Source of the DNA: Streptomyces sp. R33
Lineage (GTDB): Bacteria > Actinomycetota > Actinomycetes > Streptomycetales > Streptomycetaceae
Assembly (NCBI RefSeq): GCF_041200175.1
Contig: NZ_CP165728.1
Span: 62,001 to 126,000, forward strand
Direction of reading: 5' to 3'
DNA length: 64,000 bases
Of the stretch, positions 34,783 to 42,129 are shown in pieces (the stretch's first letter is position 1; every line of letters begins with the position of its first letter). Both the position numbers and the translations under genes were made by a program. The notes under the pieces are model-generated. The model had not been told where the DNA came from. It saw only the letters and a list, made by a program, of their open reading frames with translations, and searched no databases.

Positions 34783-34916
34783 GGGATTTCCTTCCGACGG
34801 ATCGGATCGGTCATCTCTGCTCGCGCCCTCGGAAGCAGGTGGACATGTAGCTGAATGTCCGGTTTGTCCTGCTTAAAATCCTGCGCCGGTACCTTCACGA
34901 CGGTGTCCGTCGACTG

Positions 34917-35555
34917 TCACAGGCGTGTGACAGGGCCCGCCTCCAGTGCAGCGCCGAGCATGGCGCGGAGGTGGTCGGTCTCCGGGAGCAGCGTGGCCTC
35001 GATCTGGTCGTCGGTGCGGCCGGCCAGGGTGAGCTCCTGGATGCGCCGGAACAGCAGGCGGTCCGCTGCGGCGATCAGCGCGGCGGCGGCCCGGGGTGCG
35101 ATGGCCGGGGCGTGGTCCGGGGCTGCGGCGGCCAGGGCGGCGGCGAGCGCTTCCTCTCGCTGGTCGTGCAGTTCGCGCAGCCGGGCGGTGAGCGTGGGAC
35201 TGTCGGCGACCATGCGGGCGAAGGCGGGGCCGGTGAAGCCGACGACGGGGCTGTGTTCCAGCAGGGCGGCGCGGAACGTCCGGCCCAGGGCGGTGAGCGG
35301 CTCTTCGCCGGGCCCGCGTTCGGCGACGGTCCGGGCCAGGCCCTCGGTGAACGCCTCGTGCCGGTCGAGGGCCAGGTCCTCCTTGCGGGCGAAGTAGTTG
35401 GTCACCGTCTTCTTGGCCACGCGCGCCGCGGCGGCGATCTCGGCGATGGTGGTCTGCTCGAAGCCCTGCTCGATGAAGAGCCTGGTCGCGCAGTCGGAGA
35501 TCAGCTGCCTGGTCTCCTGCTTCTTGGACTCGCGGAGCCCCATCTCGGTCACCAT
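34917..35555 (-). CDS. TetR-family regulator
   Basis: 212 aa. HTH at about 20-65 (TTIAEIAAAARVAKKTVTNYFARKEDLAL). Divergent from the reductase gene at 35657, with a duplicated 20-bp site between them, a typical TetR-target arrangement. The ATG at 35543 is an alternative start; neither has a clear ribosome site. Confidence 0.86.
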   Translation of the reverse strand: MVTEMGLRESKKQETRQLISDCATRLFIEQGFEQTTIAEIAAAARVAKKTVTNYFARKEDLALDRHEAFTEGLARTVAERGPGEEPLTALGRTFRAALLEHSPVVGFTGPAFARMVADSPTLTARLRELHDQREEALAAALAAAAPDHAPAIAPRAAAALIAAADRLLFRRIQELTLAGRTDDQIEATLLPETDHLRAMLGAALEAGPVTRL

Positions 35556-35564
35556 GGAGCAATC

Positions 35565-35636
35565 TTACATCCATCGCAAAATTACGCTTGACCGATGGAA
35601 GTGGCTCGGCATAAAGTTACGTCCATCGCAAAATTA
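35565..35636. repeat. Duplicated 20-bp operator-like site
   Basis: TTACATCCATCGCAAAATTA at 35565-35584 recurs with one change (A to G at the fifth base) at 35617-35636, 52 bp apart, in the 101-bp divergent intergenic region. AT content is far above background. Likely operators of the adjacent TetR. Confidence 0.75.
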
Positions 35637-35656
35637 TCCCGAGTGAACGGAACTGG

Positions 35657-36259
35657 ATGCGCAAGCTCACCTACTTCGTCGGCACCTCCATCGACGGCTT
35701 CATCGCCGCCCCTGACGGCAGCTTCGACTTCCTCATGGCGCACGTCACCGAGGACTACGTGCCGCACCTGGCCGCCGAGTACCCGGACACCCTCCCGACC
35801 GCGGGCCGCGCCGCCCTCGGTGTCGCCGAGGACGTGCCCAACACCCGCTTCGACACCGTGCTCATGGGCCGCGGCACCTACGCCCCGGGCCTGTCCGCCG
35901 GCCTCTCCAGCCCGTACGCCCACCTGCGGCAGATCGTGCTCTCCCGTTCGCTCACCACCAGCCCGGACCCGGCCGTCGAGGTGACCGCCGAGGACCCGGT
36001 CGCCCTGGTCCGCAAGCTCAAGCAGGAGGACGGGCTCGGGATCTGGCTCTGCGGCGGCGCCGACCTGGCCGGCCAGCTGTTCCCCGAGATCGACGAGCTG
36101 ATCGTCAAGCAGTACCCGGTCGTGGCCGGTGCCGGCATCCCGCTCTTCCGCGCCGGTTTCTCGCCGCGCACCTTCCGCCTCACGGACAGCCACGTGTTCG
36201 AGAGCGGAAACCTCATCCTCACCTACACGAGGGCCGCCGACGAGAGCAGCGCCGGCTGA
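35657..36259 (+). CDS. Dihydrofolate-reductase-fold protein (RibD C-terminal family)
   Basis: 200 aa. RKLTYFVGTSIDGFIAAPDG at the start and FDTVLMGRGTY, IVLSRSL and IWLCGGADLAGQLF later match the YwjB/RibD-C-like reductases often paired with TetR repressors. Substrate unknown. Confidence 0.85.
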   Translation: MRKLTYFVGTSIDGFIAAPDGSFDFLMAHVTEDYVPHLAAEYPDTLPTAGRAALGVAEDVPNTRFDTVLMGRGTYAPGLSAGLSSPYAHLRQIVLSRSLTTSPDPAVEVTAEDPVALVRKLKQEDGLGIWLCGGADLAGQLFPEIDELIVKQYPVVAGAGIPLFRAGFSPRTFRLTDSHVFESGNLILTYTRAADESSAG

Positions 36260-36318
36260 GCACCCGTGCACGTGATGCAGCGCCCGGACCCGACGCGGCC
36301 GACCCGGCAGGAGACCCC

Positions 36319-37107
36319 TTGAACGTGACCGCCTCCACCCTGTCCCTCACCGTCGCCGACGTGGCCGCCTCCCGCGACTTCTTCTGCACGCACCTCGGCT
36401 ATGCGGTCGCCATGGCCGCCGACGGCTTCGCGTCCCTGACCCGCGGCGAGGATGCCGCCGCCGACATCGTGCTGCTGCGACGCGGCAGCGAAGTGCTCCC
36501 GGCCGAACAGCGCGACCGGCACGCCACCGGCCTGATCTTCGCGCTCACCGTCACCGGCATCGAAGCCGAGGAGCGGCGCCTGCGCGAGGCCGGAGCCCCG
36601 GTCACCATGCCGCTGCGCGAAGAACCCTGGGGCGAGCGGCTGTTCCAGCTGACCGACCCGAACGGAATCGTCGTCCAGCTCGTCGAATGGGCCACCCCCG
36701 ACGAGCCTGCACAGAAGACCGAGGAGGACCCCGCCATGCTCGTGATCACCCCCACCGCCGAGAACGTCACCGAGTCCCCGAACGCCCGCATGACCGGCCT
36801 GGCCGCTCCCAGCCGCGGCAGTACGGAACTCAGTACCTGGACCGTCGCGATGGAGGCCGGCCGGAGCGGCCCCGAGCACTCCGTCAGCCGCGAGCAGGTC
36901 TGGACGGTGACCGCCGGCGTCCTCGAGGTCACCTGCGGCGGCCGCACCGAGAAGGTCGCCGCCGGCCAGACCCTCGTCCTGCCGCCGGAAGTGCTCCGGC
37001 AGGTCCACGCCCCGCAGGCGGCCGAGGCCCACGTCGTGATGCGCGCAGACGGCGTGGTCCGCGTGCCCGGCACCGAGGACACCCGTGTGCTGCCCTGGGC
37101 CCGGTGA
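36319..37107 (+). CDS. VOC (glyoxalase-like) domain fused to a cupin
   Basis: 262 aa from a TTG at 36319 with AGGAGAC upstream. Residues 1-135 are a single VOC module (LSLTVADVAASRDFFCTHLGY... LTDPNGIVVQLVEW). From about 140 to the end is a single-stranded beta-barrel cupin (EHSVSREQVWTVTAGVLEV). At the junction GAGGAGG (36721-36727) sits 8 nt before an in-frame ATG (36736), so the cupin can also be made alone. Possibly a recent in-frame fusion of two adjacent genes. Confidence 0.78.
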   Translation: MNVTASTLSLTVADVAASRDFFCTHLGYAVAMAADGFASLTRGEDAAADIVLLRRGSEVLPAEQRDRHATGLIFALTVTGIEAEERRLREAGAPVTMPLREEPWGERLFQLTDPNGIVVQLVEWATPDEPAQKTEEDPAMLVITPTAENVTESPNARMTGLAAPSRGSTELSTWTVAMEAGRSGPEHSVSREQVWTVTAGVLEVTCGGRTEKVAAGQTLVLPPEVLRQVHAPQAAEAHVVMRADGVVRVPGTEDTRVLPWAR

Positions 37108-37134
37108 CAGCGCCGCGCCGGACCGGTCCCTCGG

Positions 37135-37159
37135 GCACTCCCGCCGCCGGCGGGAGTGC
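37135..37159 (+). terminator. Terminator after the VOC-cupin gene
   Basis: Stem GCACTCCCGC / GCGGGAGTGC with a 5-nt loop. The first SARP-like heptamer of the next promoter begins at the very next base. Confidence 0.75.
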
Positions 37160-37221
37160 TTGAGGAGTTTTTGAAGGATGCTCGATCCGAGCCTCAAAGA
37201 CTGTCCGTACCGAGTACGGAC
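37160..37221 (+). promoter_or_regulatory. SARP boxes and inverted repeat before SnoaL-like copy 2
   Basis: TTGAGGA (37160), TTGAAGG (37171), TCGATCC (37182) at exact 11-bp steps, and TCAAAGA at 37194. Further on, GTCCGTAC-3-GTACGGAC (37203-37221) forms an inverted repeat. The array and following bases resemble the region before the paralogous gene at 16719. Confidence 0.75.
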
Positions 37222-37239
37222 TCCCTGGAGGCTTGGATC

Positions 37240-37701
37240 ATGACCGTCGAGATGGTGGCCACCGCCGGACGTACGCTCCAGGGCCAGGAGTTCGCCGCCC
37301 TGTACGCGGAGGCGCAGCAGTTCTACGCGCTCCAGATGCAGATCCTCGACGCACACGACACCGGGCTGTGGGCGCAGACGTTCACCGAGGACGCCGTCCT
37401 CGAACTGCCCTCCCTGCCCGAGCCGGTGCCTGCCCGCGCCGGGCTCACCCGCCACGAGCGCGCCGGCGCGGCCGCGCAGCGGCGGGCCGGCAGCCCCCTC
37501 AGCCACTGGGTCGGCATGCTCGACGTACAGCCCCGGGCGGACGGCTCGCTGCACACCCGCTGCTCGGCCCTGGTGTACGCCACGCCGGACGGAGGCGGCT
37601 CCAAGGTCCTGTACGTGTGCGTCATGGAGGACGTCCTGATCCGCAGCCGCGGCGGGTGGCTCATCGCGCACCGCCGGGTGATCCGTGACGACCTGGCCTG
37701 A
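37240..37701 (+). CDS. SnoaL/NTF2-like polyketide-modifying protein, copy 2
   Basis: 153 aa, the same length as its paralog at 16258. Shares LWAQTFTEDAVLELPSLPEP, HWVGMLDVQPRADGSLHTR, VCVMEDVLI and the terminal HRRVIRDDL. ATG 37240 follows CTGGAGG. Separated from the rest of the PKS genes by unrelated genes, yet it keeps the SARP-type promoter, so it probably belongs to the same pathway. Confidence 0.83.
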   Translation: MTVEMVATAGRTLQGQEFAALYAEAQQFYALQMQILDAHDTGLWAQTFTEDAVLELPSLPEPVPARAGLTRHERAGAAAQRRAGSPLSHWVGMLDVQPRADGSLHTRCSALVYATPDGGGSKVLYVCVMEDVLIRSRGGWLIAHRRVIRDDLA

Positions 37702-37735
37702 GCCACTGTCGTGACACGGCGTCATAAGGCGTCGA

Positions 37736-37764
37736 GGGGCCACCGCCGAACCGGCGGTGGCCCC
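37736..37764. terminator. Bidirectional terminator
   Basis: Perfect 13-bp stem GGGGCCACCGCCG / CGGCGGTGGCCCC, loop AAC, between convergent genes. Confidence 0.88.
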
Positions 37765-37780
37765 TTCCAGGGGTCGCGGC

Positions 37781-37804
37781 GTTAACGGCGTTAACGCCGT
37801 TAAC
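37781..37804. repeat. Three GTTAAC sites at 9-bp spacing
   Basis: GTTAAC at 37781, 37790 and 37799. Each is itself palindromic, and the whole 24 bp is nearly palindromic. Lies 15 bp beyond the stop of the - strand gene ending at 37820. Role unknown; GTTAAC is rare in such GC-rich DNA. Confidence 0.6.
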
Positions 37805-37819
37805 GGTTCCGGCCGGAGC

Positions 37820-38185
37820 TCAGGACAGGCTGGTGAACGCGGCGAAGACGTCGTCGAGTTCGTGCGTGTGCACGGTGAGCGACTCGGAGGTGATCGCCGC
37901 CGCGTCGAGGACCGCGAGCACGGCCCGCAGGGTCTCGATACCGGCGTCGGCGGGGATCTGGAGGGTGAGCGTCTCCGGGTCGCTCCACGCATCGCCGAGG
38001 CCCGGGCCCGATCCGGCGCCGAAGGCGGCGCCGGCCCGTTCGAGGGTGATCGCATCGGCGAACCGCAGGCGGACGAGACCGTCGGGCGGTCCGCTCCGGG
38101 GCGGACCTGAGGGGGGCGGGACCACGGTGAGCTCCCCGGGTGTGCGTGTCACGGGCACCGCCCTCGCCTTCGCTCGATCGCTCAC
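37820..38185 (-). CDS. Orphan C-terminal domain of a DrrA-like ABC ATPase
   Basis: 121 aa. The segment LVRLRFADAITLERAGAAF... LTLQIPADAGIETLRAVLAVLD and the end SLTVHTHELDDVFAAFTS match the DUF4162-type C-terminal regulatory domain of daunorubicin-resistance-type transporter ATPases, whose usual signature is LDDVFL-LT. The nucleotide-binding domain is absent. The GTG overlaps the argB stop (GTGA), so it would be translated by coupling to argB. Either a remnant stranded by rearrangement or a repurposed small protein. Confidence 0.7.
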   Translation of the reverse strand: MSDRAKARAVPVTRTPGELTVVPPPSGPPRSGPPDGLVRLRFADAITLERAGAAFGAGSGPGLGDAWSDPETLTLQIPADAGIETLRAVLAVLDAAAITSESLTVHTHELDDVFAAFTSLS

Positions 38186-39090
38186 CGCAGGATCTCCGCC
38201 TCGTCCGGGTCCGGCACGATCACCGTGCCGACCCCCTCGTCGGTGAACATCTGGAGGAGGACCGAGTGCGGGACCCGCCCGTCGATCACCCGGGCCGCGC
38301 CCACCCCGCCCCGCACGGCGTTCAGGCAACCGGTCATCTTGGGCACCATGCCGTCGCTCAGCTCCGGCAGGAGCTTCTCCAGCTCGCAGGCCGTGAGCCG
38401 CTCGATGACCTCGTCGCTGTGCGGCCAGCCCGCGTACAGACCCGCGACGTCCGTCAGCATGACGAGCGCCTCGGCGCGCAGCGCGGTCGCGAGCGCCGCC
38501 GCCGCGGTGTCGGCGTTGACGTTGTAGACCAGGCCGTCCTCGGCGCTGCGCGCGAGCGGCGAAACCACCGGGATCCGGCCGTCCGCCAGCAGGCTCTCCA
38601 GAGCACCGGTGTTCACGCGGGTGACGTCGCCCACCCTGCCGACGTCCACCGGTTCCCCGTCGATCCACGGCACGTGCCGCACCGCGGTGATGGTGTCCGC
38701 GTCCTCGCCGGTCATGCCGACGGCGAGCGGGCCGAAGCGGTTGATCAGCCCGACCAGCTCGCGCTGCACCTGGCCGGCGAGGACCATCCGTACGACGTCC
38801 ATCGCGGCCGGCGAGGTGACGCGCAGTCCGGCTCTGAACTCGCGTTGCAGGCCCCGCCGTGCGAGCTCGGCATCGATCTGGGGGCCTCCTCCGTGCACCA
38901 CCACGGGCCGCAGCCCGGCATAGCGCAGGAAGACGATGTCACGGGCGAAGGCCGCCGTGAGGTCCTCGTTGACCATGGCGTGTCCGCCCAGCTTGATGAC
39001 GACCGTACGGCCCTGGTGGCGGGCCAGCCAGGGCAGGGCGTCGCCGACGGACTGGGCCTTGGCCATGGCCGGGTGCATGCTGGCGGTCAT
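38182..39090 (-). CDS. argB: Acetylglutamate kinase
   Basis: 302 aa amino-acid kinase that phosphorylates N-acetylglutamate, the second step to ornithine. Visible motifs are VVIKLGGHAMVNE, VVVHGGGPQIDAEL, YNVNADTAAAALA and GMVPKMTGCLNAVRGGV. ATG 39090 has AAGGAGT upstream. In most actinomycetes argB lies between argJ and argD. Here it is alone, on the opposite strand, about 6 kb from argCJD. It is probably a cluster-dedicated copy for ornithine supply. Confidence 0.95.
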   Translation of the reverse strand: MTASMHPAMAKAQSVGDALPWLARHQGRTVVIKLGGHAMVNEDLTAAFARDIVFLRYAGLRPVVVHGGGPQIDAELARRGLQREFRAGLRVTSPAAMDVVRMVLAGQVQRELVGLINRFGPLAVGMTGEDADTITAVRHVPWIDGEPVDVGRVGDVTRVNTGALESLLADGRIPVVSPLARSAEDGLVYNVNADTAAAALATALRAEALVMLTDVAGLYAGWPHSDEVIERLTACELEKLLPELSDGMVPKMTGCLNAVRGGVGAARVIDGRVPHSVLLQMFTDEGVGTVIVPDPDEAEILR

Positions 39091-39521
39091 ACACGACTCC
39101 TTCTGTGGAAGACCCCGGCCACGGGGCCGGGCCCCGATGGGCCGGTGGACGTGCGCTCGAGAACGGCACGAAAACACTTGGCTGCGCTGCGGGCTTTTGG
39201 GAAGGTGAATATATTTCGGCCCGAGCTCTGTTCGTTCTGCAATCATCGCGCGCGGACGCGGGCCAACGGAAGCGGATTCCCGTCGACTCGAGCGAAAAGG
39301 CGACCGATTCTGCCACATAGATGTGTCCGCTTTCGGGACACGTCCTGTCAACAGGACAGTGGACGGCAGATATCGAGGTAATGGGTCCCGCAGGTCTCCA
39401 CGGGGTTCCCGAACGGTGCATGATCTGGCTTGGCGGTCTCGCCAACTCCATCCCACCGATGGATGATGATTCATTTTCTGCTTGAAAGTGAATCGTGGAC
39501 GGCTTGAATTGGAGTGGATTG
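39091..39521. other. Divergent intergenic region between argB and MbtH, 431 bp
   Basis: Unusually AT-rich stretches (39200-39260 and 39420-39500) and one 16-bp palindrome at 39342. No gene seen. Confidence 0.6.
39342..39357. promoter_or_regulatory. 16-bp palindromic operator-like site, copy 1
   Basis: GTCCTGTCAACAGGAC, perfect 7-bp arms with a CA centre. Related sites occur at 41294 and 42920, each in a divergent promoter region. Confidence 0.7.
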
Positions 39522-39743
39522 ATGAGCAGCAACCCGTTCGACGACGCCGACGGCCGGTTCTACGTTCTCGTGAACGACGAGCAGCAGCACTCGCTGTGGC
39601 CCTCGTTCACCGAGGTTCCCGCCGGCTGGCGCATCGTGTTCGGCGAGGAGAGCCGCGACAAGTGCCTCACGTACGTGGAGGACAAGTGGACCGACCTGCG
39701 GCCGCAGAGCCTGCGGGACGCGATGGTCGCCGACGCCGCGTGA
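39522..39743 (+). CDS. MbtH-like protein, copy 1
   Basis: 73 aa. NPFDDADGRFYVLVNDEQQHSLWP, VPAGWRIVFGE and WTDLRPQSLRDAM are the family signature. Such proteins bind and activate NRPS adenylation domains. ATG 39522 with GGAG upstream. A second copy lies at 50620. Confidence 0.96.
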   Translation: MSSNPFDDADGRFYVLVNDEQQHSLWPSFTEVPAGWRIVFGEESRDKCLTYVEDKWTDLRPQSLRDAMVADAA

Positions 39744-39785
39744 GCTGACCGGGCACGGCCCGGAACCGCCGTGGGGTGTGCCGTC

Positions 39786-41141
39786 TCAGGCGGCCGAGGA
39801 CGCCTCCGCCACGGGGTGGTTGAGGTCCAGCTCCCGCTCGGTGCGCCGCAGCACGATCGAATCGGCGATCTCGCCGCTGCGTACCGCGATGTTCGACAAC
39901 AGGGACGACGACATGCCGTGGGTGTGCTCGGTGCCGCCCTGGAGATACACGCCGCAGGTCAGTCCCGATGCGGTGACCAGGCGGTAGTCGCGCTCCACCC
40001 GGTGCCTGCCCGCCGCGTCGCGCTGGAAGTGCTGGTCGAAGTCACCGAGCAGGCGGGCCGGGTCCAGGCCGTCGTAGCCGGTGGCGAACACGATCGCGTC
40101 GACCGCCAGCTCCTCCGTCCGGTCGTCGAGCAGCGAGTGCAGGACCACCCGCGCCCCGCTTCCGACGCGTTCGACCTCGGCGACCCGGGTGAGGTTGCGG
40201 AAGTGCAGCCGCTGGTCGCCGCCGCGCACCTGCTCCTCGTACGAGCGCTGGTACAGGGCCCGGATGACGTCGGCGTCGACCACCGAATAGTTGGTGTTGC
40301 GGTGGTAGCGCCAGAACGCGTCCCGTGCCCGCTCGGTGCCGAAGTAGTACTCGTCGACCGCGTCGGGGTCGAACACCTGGTTGGCGAACGGGGTGTCGTC
40401 GGCGACGGAGTAGCCGTACGACGGGATGACCGCGGAGACCTGGGCGTGCGGCAGCGAGTCGTAGAGGAACCGGGTGATCTCGGCCGCGCTCTGGCCGGCG
40501 CCGACCACCATCACGCTCTTGAGGTCGCCCGGGGCCCGGGTGTTGAACTTGCTCAGGAACTCCGAGCTGTGCCACACCCGCTCGTCGGACGTCACACCTT
40601 CCGGCAGGCGCGGCACCAGACCCGTCGAGATGGTCACGTTGCGTGCGGTGACCACGCTGGTGGTTCCGTCGCCGCTGCGCACCTCGATCTCGAGGAGGTT
40701 GGGCGTCGACGACCCGGCTTCGGTGACGGGCCGGATCGAGGTGACCTCGGCACCGTAGGTGACCTTGTCGCGCAGGCCCGCGGCCGCCCACTCCAGGTAC
40801 TGGTGGAATTCGTGCCGGGTCGGGAAGAAGTCCTGGTTGTTCACGAACTGCACGAGCCGGTTGGAGGCGTGCAGATACGAGATGAAGCTGAACCGGGACA
40901 TCGGATTCCTGAAGGTCGCGAGGTCCTTGAGGAATGAAATCTGCATGGTCGTCGACGGCAGCAGCATGTTCCGGTGCCAGCCGAACGAGGGCTGTCGCTC
41001 GAAGAAATGGGACTTGACCGGATGCTGCGGAGCGCTCGCCCCGTGCTCCTCCAAGGCGATCGCGAGCGACATGTTGGACGGGCCGAACCCGATACCGACC
41101 ACGTCGTAGATCTCTTGGTTGCGCCTGCCAGTTATGCCCAT
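39786..41141 (-). CDS. L-ornithine N5-hydroxylase (KtzI/PvdA/SidA family)
   Basis: 451 aa FAD/NADPH N-hydroxylating monooxygenase. FAD motif GIGFGPSNMSLAIAL, the substrate region MQISFLKDLATFRNP, NADPH motif VVGAGQSAAEITRFL and the terminal ATGYDG motif are all present. It converts ornithine to N5-hydroxyornithine, which is used directly in siderophores or cyclised to piperazic acid. The divergent neighbour is a piperazate-synthase-like gene, favouring piperazate. Confidence 0.94.
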   Translation of the reverse strand: MGITGRRNQEIYDVVGIGFGPSNMSLAIALEEHGASAPQHPVKSHFFERQPSFGWHRNMLLPSTTMQISFLKDLATFRNPMSRFSFISYLHASNRLVQFVNNQDFFPTRHEFHQYLEWAAAGLRDKVTYGAEVTSIRPVTEAGSSTPNLLEIEVRSGDGTTSVVTARNVTISTGLVPRLPEGVTSDERVWHSSEFLSKFNTRAPGDLKSVMVVGAGQSAAEITRFLYDSLPHAQVSAVIPSYGYSVADDTPFANQVFDPDAVDEYYFGTERARDAFWRYHRNTNYSVVDADVIRALYQRSYEEQVRGGDQRLHFRNLTRVAEVERVGSGARVVLHSLLDDRTEELAVDAIVFATGYDGLDPARLLGDFDQHFQRDAAGRHRVERDYRLVTASGLTCGVYLQGGTEHTHGMSSSLLSNIAVRSGEIADSIVLRRTERELDLNHPVAEASSAA

Positions 41142-41221
41142 AGAAATTTCTCCCGCTTGCGTCTGGAAAACTCGGCCGGTGGCCCGAGAGACCGTTCTGC
41201 AGTGTTGCTCCCGAGGGTATC

Positions 41222-41281
41222 TCAAGGCAACTTGAAGACGGCCTGAAGACTGTTTTGAGGGCTTCTCGAGGTGCTCGATAA
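41222..41281 (+). promoter_or_regulatory. SARP-like heptamer array in the hydroxylase/piperazate-synthase divergent promoter
   Basis: TTGAAGA (41232), CTGAAGA (41243), TTGAGGG (41255), TCGAGGT (41266): steps of 11, 12 and 11 bp. TCAAGGC (41222) and TCGATAA (41275) flank them. This places the piperazate genes under the same type of control as the PKS genes. The 316-bp intergenic region also holds the 16-bp palindrome at 41294 and a repeat at 41403. Confidence 0.65.
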
Positions 41282-41293
41282 TCCGAAGGCTTT

Positions 41294-41309
41294 GTCCTGT
41301 CGACGGGAC
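41294..41309. promoter_or_regulatory. 16-bp palindromic operator-like site, copy 2
   Basis: GTCCTGTCGACGGGAC, midway between the divergent starts at 41141 and 41458. It is the exact reverse complement of copy 3 at 42920. Confidence 0.72.
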
Positions 41310-41402
41310 GGCGATATGGTCGGCGCGGATTATCAAGATCTCCGCGCGGCGCGGCCGGTGGCCGATGGCCCATGTGTCCTGTGTCCGGAGTAATGCGATC
41401 AG

Positions 41403-41435
41403 TCATGCCCTGAGCCAGGGTCATGCCCTGAGCCA
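41403..41435 (+). repeat. Tandem 15-bp direct repeat in the leader of the piperazate-synthase-like gene
   Basis: TCATGCCCTGAGCCA at 41403-41417 and again at 41421-41435 (18-bp period), 22 bp before the start codon. May be an operator or a leader-RNA element. Confidence 0.6.
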
Positions 41436-41457
41436 ATTGTTGAAAGGGTGTATCCGA

Positions 41458-42102
41458 ATGTTCGTGCCCAGCTCTTACCGCGAACCGGACAGTTCGTGGA
41501 TGGTGGACCTGATCCGTGGTAATCCATTGGCGCTCGCGGTGGCCAATGGCAGCCCCGAGAACGGTCCGTTCGCCACGCACCTCCCGGTCATCTTCGACCC
41601 CGAGACGTCCGGCGACTGGTCCGGCGAGCTGCCGGGGGCCACGCTGCTCGGACACATGAACCGGGCGAACCCGCACTGGTCGGCGCTGGAGACGGGCGGC
41701 GTGCTGCTGCTGACGTTCACCGGTCCGCACTCCTACGTGTCGCCCACGGTGTACCAGAAGACGCCGGCCGCCCCGACCTGGAACTTCACCGCGGTGCACG
41801 TCCGGGGCGTGGTGGAGAAGATCGACTCGATGGACGAGACGCTGGGTGTGGTGGAGTCCACCGTGCGCGCCTTCGAGGGGCGGTTCGGCAACGGCTGGGA
41901 CATGACCGAGTCGCTCGGCTACTTCCGCAAGATCGCGCCCGCCGTGGGTGCCTTCCGCTTCACGGTGACCGGGGCCGAGGGCATGTTCAAGCTCAGCCAG
42001 GAGCAGCCGGACGAGGTGCGCGACCGCGTGCAGGAGTCGTTCGCGCAGAGCGCGTGCACGTACAAGCGCGAGACCGCCGGCCTGATGAGCCAGCTGTCCT
42101 GA
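41458..42102 (+). CDS. Piperazate synthase-like protein (KtzT/PaiB fold)
   Basis: 214 aa. FVPSSYREPDSSWMVDLIRGNPLAL, FATHLPVIFD, LLGHMNRANPHW and YVSPTVYQ.. PTWNFTAVHVRG match the PaiB/FMN-binding-like family, which includes the heme enzyme KtzT that closes N5-hydroxyornithine to L-piperazic acid. Beside an ornithine N-hydroxylase and an NRPS the piperazate role is strongly suggested. ATG 41458 with GAAAGGG upstream. General PaiB-type regulators share the fold, so assignment rests partly on context. Confidence 0.9.
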   Translation: MFVPSSYREPDSSWMVDLIRGNPLALAVANGSPENGPFATHLPVIFDPETSGDWSGELPGATLLGHMNRANPHWSALETGGVLLLTFTGPHSYVSPTVYQKTPAAPTWNFTAVHVRGVVEKIDSMDETLGVVESTVRAFEGRFGNGWDMTESLGYFRKIAPAVGAFRFTVTGAEGMFKLSQEQPDEVRDRVQESFAQSACTYKRETAGLMSQLS

Positions 42103-42129
42103 CGCGCCGAAGGCCTCGGCGCCGGGGAC

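Noticed and set aside
37781..37804. CRISPR-like repeat
   Set aside because: Only three 9-bp units with no unique spacers; no CRISPR array or cas gene is seen anywhere in the window.
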